Shown one piece after another: positions 27,496-35,483 of a stretch of DNA of 64,000 bases. Source of the stretch: Synechococcus sp. PCC 7335 (GTDB lineage Bacteria > Cyanobacteriota > Cyanobacteriia > Phormidesmidales > Phormidesmidaceae). Each line of letters opens with the position of its first letter. Within the stretch, counting starts at the first letter, position 1. The notes under the pieces are model-generated. The model did no database searches and was not told the DNA's origin. It saw only the letters and a list, made by a program, of their open reading frames with translations. A program made the position numbers and the translations under genes. The stretch lies in contig NZ_DS989904.1 of assembly GCF_000155595.1 (NCBI RefSeq), positions 3,567,612 through 3,631,611 of the forward strand. Direction: 5' to 3'.

Positions 27496-28002
27496 TCATA
27501 GTACTATCCCTTTTTGAGCATCTTCAGAATATATGTGAAAGGTCAGCCCGGCTTCTAAACATCTAACGCTATGAATCCAGTTATCATAGCGTCCAGCCTG
27601 ACCGGAAAACCAAGTCGTATCAGCAGGTAAGAATGTTTGTGTATCCTCCAACTGTAGTTTGCTTTGCGAAGTACAAGAGAAGGTATCTATCTCAAAAACG
27701 CCACTGACAACATGATAGAACGAAAAGGCAGGGTGCCCGTGAATGCGCGTTTTGACTTGTTTGTCCCAGCATAAAATCAAAGCCTCAAACCGCTGATCGC
27801 AGCTATTGCAATCTTCTAGGGCTTCTTTGGCAATACAGTTGCGAGTGTAGGTATTTGGACGAAAGGGAAGATGATGCAAGCTTGGAAAGGACCTGCCTTT
27901 CATTTGGCACTGTAGCCAGGAACCAAGACTCATATTGTCTTTTGTTTTATCCCTATAGCATAGGAGCTGATGAAAAAGAAAGTCTAGATCAAGCGTGTCC
28001 AT
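27496..28002 (-). CDS. Cysteine dioxygenase-like cupin, coupled to a PLP decarboxylase
   Basis: About 168 residues, near the CDO length. Motifs: YTRNCIAKEALEDCNSCDQRFEALILCWDKQ (about residues 52-82; given as a region), metal ligands in KTRIHGHPAFSFYHVVSG, and the lower His in LTFHIYSED. Start: ATG 28002 shares its A with the TGA stop of the decarboxylase (TGATG), and AGGAG lies about eight bases upstream, so the two are translationally coupled. CDO makes cysteine sulfinate and a coupled decarboxylase could make hypotaurine. Compared with the CDO at 23331 it is shorter and only distantly similar. Confidence 0.78.
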   Translation of the reverse strand: MDTLDLDFLFHQLLCYRDKTKDNMSLGSWLQCQMKGRSFPSLHHLPFRPNTYTRNCIAKEALEDCNSCDQRFEALILCWDKQVKTRIHGHPAFSFYHVVSGVFEIDTFSCTSQSKLQLEDTQTFLPADTTWFSGQAGRYDNWIHSVRCLEAGLTFHIYSEDAQKGIVL

Positions 28003-29468
28003 CAGCACATCTCCTGCTCTAACCGCCGGGCGATCGCTACTAAAGCCTCGAAAAAACGCTCGATGTCCTCAGAGCGGGTTTGATTGTTGCAAATGACCAA
28101 ACGAAAAACCGTTTTGCCTTCTACTTGAGCGTAGTTCACCATCGCAGTTCCGGTTTCCCACAGCGCCTGTCGCACTTTCAGCGTCAGCTCATCGGCCTGC
28201 TGTTTGTTCTGAGGTAGATACCGAAAGCATAGGTTCACCGACTGTCTCGAAGACACTAGCTCCAGCGAAGGATGCTTATCGATGATAGTTTCTGCTCGCT
28301 GAGCCAGCTCAAAGTAGCTGTCGATTAGCCTTTCCCAGCCGCGATCGCCTAGGTGCCGCCAGGCTAGCCAAAGCTTGAGTGCATCCACACGCCGACCGCA
28401 GTGCATAGTTGCAGGGCCAAAGTCTGTTGGTAGTTCTTCTATGGGCAATTCTGTTGATGATGTTGATGATTCTGTAGGCACTTCCCCAGCAGAGACTTCA
28501 TCGTGGAATAGATAGTCGGTGCCTGCAGTAGAGAAAGTCCTTAACATTTGACCACGCTGCTTGACCAACAGCAAAGAACACATCAGCGTCATCCCCATCA
28601 TTTTGTGTGCGTCCCACACCAGAGAGTCTGCTTGGTTTGCCCCAGCCATTAGCTGTCGATGAGTAGCGCTCAGCGATACGCTAGCACCCCAAGCTCCATC
28701 GATATGAAACCACAGGTTTTCCTGGTGGGCGATCGCGCTAATCTCTTCAAACGGATCGAAGGCACCTCTTACAGTTGTTCCAGCAGTTCCGGCAACAAAG
28801 AAAGGAATAGAGCCTTGTACACGCGCTCTATCTACTAGCTCAGATAATGCCTCCGGCTTCATTCTGCCATCGCTGTCTACAGGAACTTTCCATAGCTGCT
28901 CTGTTCCTAATCCCAATATATGAGCAGCTTTATCAAAAGAATAGTGCGCCTCTCTAGAGACAAAAGCAACTAGTTTGGGGCCGCTGGTCATACCGTCCTG
29001 CTTAACAGTCGGTAGAACATGATGGCGAGCGATCGCCATCGCCATCAAATTTCCGTTACTCCCTCCGGTTGTAAACTGCCCATCGGCACTCTTAAACCCT
29101 AAGATGCCAGACATCTTAGTAACTAGCGCCTGCTCGATTAAAGTAGCAGCCGGCGCCACCTCGTAGGTATACATCGAGGTATTTGTCGCACTCGCAAGCA
29201 TATCACCCATGAAACAGGCTGAGTTGAAACCGCCCCACAGCTGATTAAAATAGCTAGGATGAGCTGTCTTCAGCGCGTTATTCAAATAGCTAGTAATCTC
29301 CGTTCGCAGTTCTTCTACAGGTTTACCCTCATTTGGTAAATCCAAAGAAAGTTGAGATTTCAAAACGTTAGGATCTATTGGTTTAGTAAGCAGACTCGAC
29401 GAATTAGCTGTCGAAAAGAAATTTTCAAGCTGCTGCAACAAGTTGTAGTATTTGGAGGCTTTGAACAT
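28002..29468 (-). CDS. PLP-dependent group II decarboxylase (cysteine sulfinate/glutamate/aspartate type)
   Basis: About 488 residues with the fold-type I decarboxylase pattern: GFKSADGQFTTGGSNGNLMA, FHIDGAWGASVSLS and the PLP lysine in LVWDAHKMMGMTLMCS. Members decarboxylate glutamate, aspartate, cysteine sulfinate or aromatic amino acids; the sequence shows the aliphatic/acidic type more than the aromatic one, but specificity cannot be read with certainty. ATG 29468 is preferred over a TTG three codons upstream. The downstream CDO overlaps its stop codon, arguing for cysteine sulfinate as substrate. An attenuator-like hairpin separates it from the small peptide gene upstream. Confidence 0.78.
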   Translation of the reverse strand: MFKASKYYNLLQQLENFFSTANSSSLLTKPIDPNVLKSQLSLDLPNEGKPVEELRTEITSYLNNALKTAHPSYFNQLWGGFNSACFMGDMLASATNTSMYTYEVAPAATLIEQALVTKMSGILGFKSADGQFTTGGSNGNLMAMAIARHHVLPTVKQDGMTSGPKLVAFVSREAHYSFDKAAHILGLGTEQLWKVPVDSDGRMKPEALSELVDRARVQGSIPFFVAGTAGTTVRGAFDPFEEISAIAHQENLWFHIDGAWGASVSLSATHRQLMAGANQADSLVWDAHKMMGMTLMCSLLLVKQRGQMLRTFSTAGTDYLFHDEVSAGEVPTESSTSSTELPIEELPTDFGPATMHCGRRVDALKLWLAWRHLGDRGWERLIDSYFELAQRAETIIDKHPSLELVSSRQSVNLCFRYLPQNKQQADELTLKVRQALWETGTAMVNYAQVEGKTVFRLVICNNQTRSEDIERFFEALVAIARRLEQEMC

Positions 29469-29603
29469 AATCGACAAGTAGATTAGGGGTCATGCCGACT
29501 ATAGCAATGTACAAGGATGATTCCCTTGAACTACCTTGTAACTACGCAGTGAAATCTAGAGATAGCGGTCCTTGTACGTAGCTTTCTGATAATCATTCGA
29601 GAT

Positions 29604-29642
29604 AAAAACAAAGAGGCCAACGCTAAGAATCGACCCCCTTTG
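29604..29642 (-). terminator. Terminator or attenuator between the small peptide gene and the decarboxylase
   Basis: Read on the minus strand, AAAGGGG pairs with CCTCTTT (one G-T pair) across a loop of about 17 bases and is followed by GTTTTTA. It would let most transcripts end after the peptide gene while some read into the enzymes, as is common for precursor peptides. Confidence 0.55.
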
Positions 29643-29684
29643 AATTAGTAATGCTGTGTCGGAATGAAATTTCCAACCGCTCAT

Positions 29685-29918
29685 CTAGTGATGATGGCCG
29701 TGACCATGACCATGACCAAAACCGAAGAATTTCTTCTTTTTGTACTTAAAGAAGTTTTTCTCACCTGTCTCTTCAGCAGGTTCGGCGTTATCTTCACTCG
29801 CAGCGTGATTACCGCCTGCTACTTGATCTAGTTGCTCCGGTGAGAGCTGCTCAGACGGATCTCGACCTGCCGAAGTCTGCTCTTCGAAGGCTGATTCATT
29901 TTCTTTCTTTATACTCAT
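29685..29918 (-). CDS. Putative RiPP precursor peptide with double-glycine leader and Gly/His tail
   Basis: 77 residues from ATG 29918 (the frame extends 13 codons further, less likely). The N-terminal part is acidic and helical and ends in LSPEQLDQVAGG, a double-glycine leader like those of cyanobacterial bacteriocin-type precursors. The putative core after GG has a Glu/Asp-rich half, a Lys/Phe/Tyr-rich half (FFKYKKKKFFGFG) and ends HGHGHGHHH, a strong metal-binding candidate. It has no cysteine, so it cannot be a lanthipeptide or a thiol substrate of the neighbouring dioxygenases. It is upstream of the decarboxylase/CDO pair on the same strand. No C39 peptidase transporter is in the window. 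Confidence 0.7.
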   Translation of the reverse strand: MSIKKENESAFEEQTSAGRDPSEQLSPEQLDQVAGGNHAASEDNAEPAEETGEKNFFKYKKKKFFGFGHGHGHGHHH

Positions 29919-30375
29919 CGCTAAACCTATTGAGTGCAACAGTTCTAACAAAAACAAGTCTAAGTTGATTTGTTGTTTTCATTGATCCAACAATAGCTGA
30001 CTGTTCAAACCAAAAACTGAACGAACAGTGAGAATTCTACACATGGAAGCTTAAGCCATGAATCTCTAGGGTTCCATCCCTGGCCCTTGTGCGAAATACC
30101 AGCCGCGGTTTGCCCTACGGGTTCATATCATTAATTCTCTCTTTACGTCTCTTTTCTCATATCCATAGCCTATGTTTACATAGCAAGTTACTTACAATAT
30201 TGGCGACAGGCAGGCGCTCATAGTAACCGAACCTGATCAAAAGTTAAGTATGTAAGCTGGCCAATCGATCAGCATTTATCTCGCCTGAAAGTCGGCTGTA
30301 AAGACTCATCCGCTCACAGGTTTGTTGTTAGCCCTAATTTCTCTACCATCGGATAGAAACTTTCTGGGGCATAAC
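29919..30375. other. Intergenic stretch between divergent peptide and response-regulator genes
   Basis: About 455 bases with promoters expected in both directions. A small hairpin (AGGG-TTCCAT-CCCT near 30068-30081) and several short GC-rich palindromic bits (for example around 30105-30125) are present, but no family of RNA or riboswitch was recognised. Confidence 0.4.
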
Positions 30376-31104
30376 ATGTCGTCTGACCGAATCAACTGGC
30401 GATTACTAGTATCAGATTCAGCTCAGTCGTTAGCACATGATTCAGATAATTCAACGCACTCACCGACATTCCTAGTTGTAGACGATCATGATGCGGTCAT
30501 GCAGTGTCTGATCTCGATGTTAAGAGCGTCTTATCCAAAAGCAACGCTCATAGCTGCTCAGGATCAGAAAACGGCGGTCGCAAAAGTCAGACAGCATCGG
30601 ATTGATTTGGCAATTTTGGATTTAGAACTGCCAGAACAGCTTGGCGAAACTGCTCGCTGTAAAACTGGCGTTAGCCTAGTAAGAACAGCAATGAAGACAG
30701 AACATGCTACGAGTATCTTAGTGCTAGGCGAAAGTATCAAGCCTTTGGTCCGCATGAAGGCAGAGATCTATCAGTACAAGGCTGGATTTGCAGCTGCGAG
30801 TAAATCTAAGCCGGTAGGGGATGTCTTAAAGCTAGCAGAACTCGCTTTAAGCGGCTCGATCTACCTACCACAAGATGTGCGATCACGCCCTCAAGTCAAT
30901 GAGAAGTGGGTAGCTGTCCTTCGGCTCAAGTATCAAGAAGGGCTTTCAGATAAGGCGATCGCTCATCAGTTGGGAGTAAGTGCTAGAACTGTTCGTAGCT
31001 ACTGGCTCTGTATTCAAGATGTACTAAATGTACATGATGATCCAGATAAAGACTTGCGCGTTCAGATAGAAAAAGCAGCTAGGCAACAGGGATTAATCGA
31101 CTAG
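30376..31104 (+). CDS. Response regulator-like protein with C-terminal HTH domain
   Basis: About 242 residues. The receiver domain begins TFLVVDDHDAVMQCLISML and has the phosphoacceptor-like DLAILDLELPEQ. The C-terminal domain contains LKYQEGLSDKAIAHQLGVSARTVRSYW (about residues 185-211), a LuxR/NarL-type HTH. The usual conserved receiver lysine is in an unusual context (AAASKSKPVGD), so activation may be atypical. ATG 30376 has GGGG eight bases upstream; the frame runs on to 30322 without a good site. No sensor kinase is adjacent. It is divergent from the RiPP-like peptide gene, so it could regulate that locus, which is inference. Confidence 0.75.
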   Translation: MSSDRINWRLLVSDSAQSLAHDSDNSTHSPTFLVVDDHDAVMQCLISMLRASYPKATLIAAQDQKTAVAKVRQHRIDLAILDLELPEQLGETARCKTGVSLVRTAMKTEHATSILVLGESIKPLVRMKAEIYQYKAGFAAASKSKPVGDVLKLAELALSGSIYLPQDVRSRPQVNEKWVAVLRLKYQEGLSDKAIAHQLGVSARTVRSYWLCIQDVLNVHDDPDKDLRVQIEKAARQQGLID

Positions 31105-31126
31105 CCAAAGCCGATTAGAGTGAAGT

Positions 31127-31170
31127 GAGATAGAACAGGCAACCGGGATGAAACACTGTTCTATCTCTTT
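31127..31170 (+). terminator. Long-stem terminator after the response regulator
   Basis: GAGATAGAACAG pairs perfectly (12 bp) with CTGTTCTATCTC, followed by TTTAAA. It lies between convergent genes and may serve both. Confidence 0.85.
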
Positions 31171-31208
31171 AAATGTATATTCTGTGACTTATTTTATGTT
31201 TTGTAATT

Positions 31209-31844
31209 TTATATTCTTATGGTTTCTACTTCGCTTGACCCCGGCTGATGAAGCTCTTGTCTAGAAGATTCACTACCAGGACCAAAGCCTAAGCCGCCGC
31301 TAGAGTAAGTTGTACCGAAGGTGTCTGCAAGAGTCGCTACTTGACTAATCGCCGAGCGTAAATAGTCTTCCTCAAGCGACCTTAGCGGATGCACGAATAC
31401 AGAGACAAGCGTATCGTCAGAGATCGCATAGCGGGCATCTAGAGAGGTGTGAAAGTTGGCAAGTAGAATGTTTTGGACACTCTGAGGACTCAGCTCGCTC
31501 ACCGCCACAACAGGTGCAATAATTCGCATGCGATCACGGCTGGCATCGGCTAGCACCACGACCGGGCGATCGCCAACTGTAAGTTGCCACTGTCCATTAG
31601 CGCCCTGCACTTCGCTATCGGTTTCTCTTAAAACAGTAGCTAGGCGCTCAAGCGTCATATCTCCAGTCGAGGTAGAAGATGGGGACTGAGCTTGAATCAC
31701 TGAGTGACTCGGCGCAGGCTGAAGCACGGGTAGTTCTGGCTCGGCTCGGAGCGTAGGTGAATAGGCCACAGTTGCAATCACAATAGCAAAGCTGCTAGAG
31801 AATTTTATTCTTCCGATTGACCGCTTTGTCAGCATGTTAGGCAT
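31209..31844 (-). CDS. Secreted YbjN / type III chaperone-like fold protein
   Basis: About 211 residues with a signal-peptide-like N-terminus (KFSSSFAIVIATVAYSPTLRA). The middle, MTLERLATVLRETDSEVQG followed by VVVLADASRDRMRIIAPV, resembles YbjN-like domains. The C-terminal tail is Gly/Ser-rich and disordered. Function unknown; the family often acts as a chaperone or regulator, but an exported version is different. ATG at 31844, with a second ATG three codons in. Confidence 0.55.
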   Translation of the reverse strand: MPNMLTKRSIGRIKFSSSFAIVIATVAYSPTLRAEPELPVLQPAPSHSVIQAQSPSSTSTGDMTLERLATVLRETDSEVQGANGQWQLTVGDRPVVVLADASRDRMRIIAPVVAVSELSPQSVQNILLANFHTSLDARYAISDDTLVSVFVHPLRSLEEDYLRSAISQVATLADTFGTTYSSGGLGFGPGSESSRQELHQPGSSEVETIRI

Positions 31845-32130
31845 AGTTCTTCCACGTTTAGGAACGAGTTATTAGGAGTTTGAGCAGTCGCAGTAAGCAA
31901 AGCTCTGGTGTTTCGCCTCTTCTTTCGCCTCTAAGTATTAGTGCCGTGGCCAGCAAAAAGATGATAAAGCCATAAGCATTGACTTAGAAAGTATCTGTGA
32001 ATAAGAGAAATCTTTAGGATGCTTTATCGTTTTCTCACCGGCCTTTCCGATTATTCTCATCCCTTTTCTGAAAGCAACTCACAGCAATAGCGCTAAAATC
32101 GAATGCATCTTCTAAGGAAAACTGCTATTG

Positions 32131-34260
32131 ATGCTGCGTGTAGAACTGCCTATCAAGAAGCTGTTTCTTCGTCTGGATAGGCGCTCTAGCCCAATAAGAC
32201 GGTTAAAGACTTGCTTGATCATCGTTCTTTTCTTGTTGTTTAGCCAGGGCATGCTGCTACAACCTGGACTTGGTCAATCTACTACTCAGTCGGTCGAGAT
32301 GCCCGCTGCTGACATCGTTGTTGATGGCCGTGTGCTATTTCGCCTAGGCAGTATTCCTGGCTTTACAGCTCAAAGACGCGCTGAGAGCGTTAACAGTGAC
32401 TTACAAATGGCGCTGCAGACCACTCCTTTCGATCGGCGCATCCGCATCAGTGTGGTCGAACGCCATCAGCTAAGTACTATCCGAGTGAACAACGCTCATC
32501 TGCTAACTGTGACTGAGGGCGATTTCAGGATGGGCGTTACCCGCCAAGAACAGGCCAGAGATTGGGCAAACCAATTACGCTCGGCGCTAGCTCAGGCACA
32601 GCAAGAGCGCTCTTCTAGCTATGCTCGCGCGGTCGTCTGGCAAATCGCAGTGGCCTTTATAGGTGGACTTACTCTATATGTCTTGGTACGCAAGCTACGT
32701 AGACGGCTGTGGCGCTGGGCCAAACGTTCAAAGCAAGCAGCTTACAAACAACGGTGGATTCAGTCTGGTTTGGCCTGTTTGCAAGGCGCTATCGTGTTGT
32801 CATTTTTGGTGTATGTGTGCGAATTGCTGCCTATGGCTCGCACCGCTCGGTACAATACGATTCATTTTTTAAAAAATGTCTTCAATAGCAGCCTACTAAC
32901 TACTGGTAACCAGGACTATTCACTGATCGACATCACCAAACTAATCGTGCTCGTAGTGATGTTGTGGATTGCTGTGCGCGGACTGATTGCGATTGTGAAG
33001 GTGCGCTTTTTGCAGACGACAATCGCTGAACGCGGCGTACAAGATGCGATCGCTACAGTCATGCAGTTTGCGCTCATGGGATTAGGGCTGTTTATTCTGC
33101 TGCAGGCATGGGGAATTGATCTTAGCGCTTTGGCTATTTTCGCCAGTGTGCTGGGCGTAGGTTTAGGGTTTGGCCTACAAGATATTGTCAACAATTTCAT
33201 TAGCGGCTGGATTCTATTGATTGAACGTCCCGTGCAGGTAGGCGACTTGATTGACGTGGGCGGTATATTCGGCAGCATAGAAAGAATTGGCATCCGCAGT
33301 ACGGAGTTACAGACGGTAGATGGCTTCTCTATCATCATGCCAAACAACGAGCTAGTGCAAAACAGAGTTGTTAATTGGAGCCACGGACAACCAGTTTCTC
33401 GAATCCACCTACCGCTATCTGTTGCCTATGGCTCGGTGATTGAACATGTTCATAGGGCGACATTAGAAGCGGCCCGTGCTCACTCTGAAGTACTGCGCTA
33501 TCCTCGACCTCAGCTAAGGTTTACAGAGTTTGGAGAGAGTTCACTTAACTTTAGTTTGTTGTTATGGATACGCGATCCAAGAGATCAGTTCGATGTCAAA
33601 AGTGATGTTTATTACCTTTTAGAGGCTAACTTTAGGCGCTACCAAATCAAAGTTCCATTTCCCCAGCGCGATCTTAATCTACGAATCTCTAAGGAAGCTT
33701 CTTTATCTACCCTTCAGCTGCAAGATCTAGCCGATACCGCACAGAGACAATCTTCGGAAAAGCTAGACACGGTAGGCTTAGACACGGCAGGCACTAAGCC
33801 AGCAGGTATAGCTGTACATTTACCAGATCAACTATCAGAGCAAACATCGAAAGAAGATCTGGTCAAACCTTCAATAGAGCAAACATTACAACAAACCAAC
33901 TCAATACCTAAGCCAGGCACTTTCCCAGCCGATATCATAGCAAAAGTTACTAAGTATTCCGCTATCTTGAAGGGCCATAAAGGCGTTGCCACAACAGAAG
34001 TTGATCGGCTAGTTGAACAGATGCTAGGACCTAATGGATTGAACATTAGCGATCGCAGGTTTCGGCTAACGCATTATCGTCAGTGTTTCGTAGGCAGCGA
34101 AGCGGTTACCTGGATTGTCAGAACGCAAAAGGCTACCCGTAAAGAAGCTGTCAGGCTAGGTCAACTGTTAGTCGAGCGAGGTGTTTTTCACCACGTGAAA
34201 GATGAACACAGCTTTAAAGACGAGTACTTGTTCTATCGCTTTTATAAAGACGAAGTATAG
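32131..34260 (+). CDS. Mechanosensitive ion channel (MscS type) with C-terminal DEP domain
   Basis: About 709 residues. A signal sequence (CLIIVLFLLFSQGMLLQPGL) is followed by a periplasmic domain (~45-160), several membrane helices, and the MscS pore segment and beta domain: SVLGVGLGFGLQDIVNNFIS, ERPVQVGDLIDVGGIFGSIE, then TVDGFSIIMPNNELVQNRVV. After the cytoplasmic domain and a linker, residues ~645-705 form a DEP-like domain (FRLTHYRQCFVGSEAVTWIV, then RLGQLLVERGVFHHV). MscS channels release solutes under osmotic downshock. DEP domains bind membranes or partners; the combination suggests controlled or localised gating. ATG 32131 follows AAGGA. Confidence 0.82.
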   Translation: MLRVELPIKKLFLRLDRRSSPIRRLKTCLIIVLFLLFSQGMLLQPGLGQSTTQSVEMPAADIVVDGRVLFRLGSIPGFTAQRRAESVNSDLQMALQTTPFDRRIRISVVERHQLSTIRVNNAHLLTVTEGDFRMGVTRQEQARDWANQLRSALAQAQQERSSSYARAVVWQIAVAFIGGLTLYVLVRKLRRRLWRWAKRSKQAAYKQRWIQSGLACLQGAIVLSFLVYVCELLPMARTARYNTIHFLKNVFNSSLLTTGNQDYSLIDITKLIVLVVMLWIAVRGLIAIVKVRFLQTTIAERGVQDAIATVMQFALMGLGLFILLQAWGIDLSALAIFASVLGVGLGFGLQDIVNNFISGWILLIERPVQVGDLIDVGGIFGSIERIGIRSTELQTVDGFSIIMPNNELVQNRVVNWSHGQPVSRIHLPLSVAYGSVIEHVHRATLEAARAHSEVLRYPRPQLRFTEFGESSLNFSLLLWIRDPRDQFDVKSDVYYLLEANFRRYQIKVPFPQRDLNLRISKEASLSTLQLQDLADTAQRQSSEKLDTVGLDTAGTKPAGIAVHLPDQLSEQTSKEDLVKPSIEQTLQQTNSIPKPGTFPADIIAKVTKYSAILKGHKGVATTEVDRLVEQMLGPNGLNISDRRFRLTHYRQCFVGSEAVTWIVRTQKATRKEAVRLGQLLVERGVFHHVKDEHSFKDEYLFYRFYKDEV

Positions 34261-34370
34261 GTTCGTCAGACGCGTGAGGCCACTGGTCTTAGCGCACCTT
34301 CAACAGACCAACGGTTATACCTTGTTCTTCTCGATAGTTTCTTATCATCGGACCTATCGAAGTCGCCAAC

Positions 34371-35378
34371 TCAACTAGCTGATTGATCGTTCTGGTAGTA
34401 CTCATGCTGAATGAAGGGAACTGGCATCACTTTAGCCTTCGCGCCCGCTATTTCTACATCTAGTCCCTCACCGCCTGCTTTGGTTCGGATATAGCCTAAG
34501 CCAAAGAAACCAGCTTCGGTGTTAGTCAAGCTGGTAAGTTTACCCACTATTTTCCCATCTAATGCAATGTCTGAACCTTCTAGAACAGAGCGGTCAATCG
34601 CTAGACCCCACAGTCTTTTTTTGACGCCTTTGTAAGTGTTAAGACGAGCAATTGTTTCTTGACCAATGTAGCAGCCCTTTTCAAAAGAGACACTGTGCCA
34701 AAGCCCTGCTTCTAAAGGATTGTCATCATCGGTAAGTTCCTTATGAGGCGTTGGACGTCCCTGTTGAATACGCAAACTTTCCCACTCTGCTTGTGTTCCA
34801 ACGGTGATGCCTGTAGATAGAATTGCCTGCTGCGTAGCGTCTGCTTTTTCAATAGGACCCCAGAGCGTATATCCTGGGATTGCTAGCTCAACGTCACAGG
34901 CCATGCGAATATCATCTGGTGTGCTAGATTCTTGCGTACCAGAGTCTCCTGAGCTAGCCTGCTGTAGGTTGTCGTCAGCGATCGCTTGGTGAGTAAAGGC
35001 GCGTTTACCCACTAAGCTAGGTGCACCTAGTGTACGCGCTAACTCATCGCAGCCTTCCCCAACTACGGTAAATAAGAAAGTTTGGCTACTTTCATCTACT
35101 AGCGTCACTTTATCTGAAAAGAAAATATATTTATCCATCCAGTCATACAGCTTTTTTTCCATGCCTGGAGACACTATCACCAGTAGAGAATCCTCAAAAG
35201 CATAGACCGTAGATAGATCGATTGTCCGTCCAGTTGAGGTTACAAACACAGTATGACAGCCTTCATTGGCCGAAAGCTGTTCAATACTGTTTGTAGTTTG
35301 ATTGTGCAAAAATCTCACTCGGTCTGCACCCGTGAGTCGGATCTGGCCCCAATGACTGCGATCAAATAATGTAGCCAT
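34371..35378 (-). CDS. ygfZ: YgfZ/GcvT-like folate-binding protein
   Basis: About 335 residues. The family signature KGCYIGQETIARLNTYKGVK (K-G-C-Y-x-G-Q-E) is present in the middle-to-late part, with RVRFLHNQTTNSIEQL near the start and LGYIRTKAGG near the end. YgfZ proteins bind tetrahydrofolate and help maintain Fe-S enzymes such as the tRNA-modifying MiaB. ATG 35378 gives MATLFDRSHWG; a GTG five codons earlier is less likely. Confidence 0.85.
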   Translation of the reverse strand: MATLFDRSHWGQIRLTGADRVRFLHNQTTNSIEQLSANEGCHTVFVTSTGRTIDLSTVYAFEDSLLVIVSPGMEKKLYDWMDKYIFFSDKVTLVDESSQTFLFTVVGEGCDELARTLGAPSLVGKRAFTHQAIADDNLQQASSGDSGTQESSTPDDIRMACDVELAIPGYTLWGPIEKADATQQAILSTGITVGTQAEWESLRIQQGRPTPHKELTDDDNPLEAGLWHSVSFEKGCYIGQETIARLNTYKGVKKRLWGLAIDRSVLEGSDIALDGKIVGKLTSLTNTEAGFFGLGYIRTKAGGEGLDVEIAGAKAKVMPVPFIQHEYYQNDQSAS

Positions 35379-35483
35379 GGCTATGAAGTTCACCTACTTT
35401 GTTCTAACTCGTTCTACCTGTTTTCCACCTCAGGGTCCATCTATCTAAGTGGTCTTCTAAGTTATTGTGGTCTTCTAGGTTAT

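Noticed and set aside
30040-30140. GC-rich short hairpins resembling a riboswitch or tRNA fragment
   Set aside because: Pairing is short and no conserved riboswitch core or tRNA arm pattern is present.
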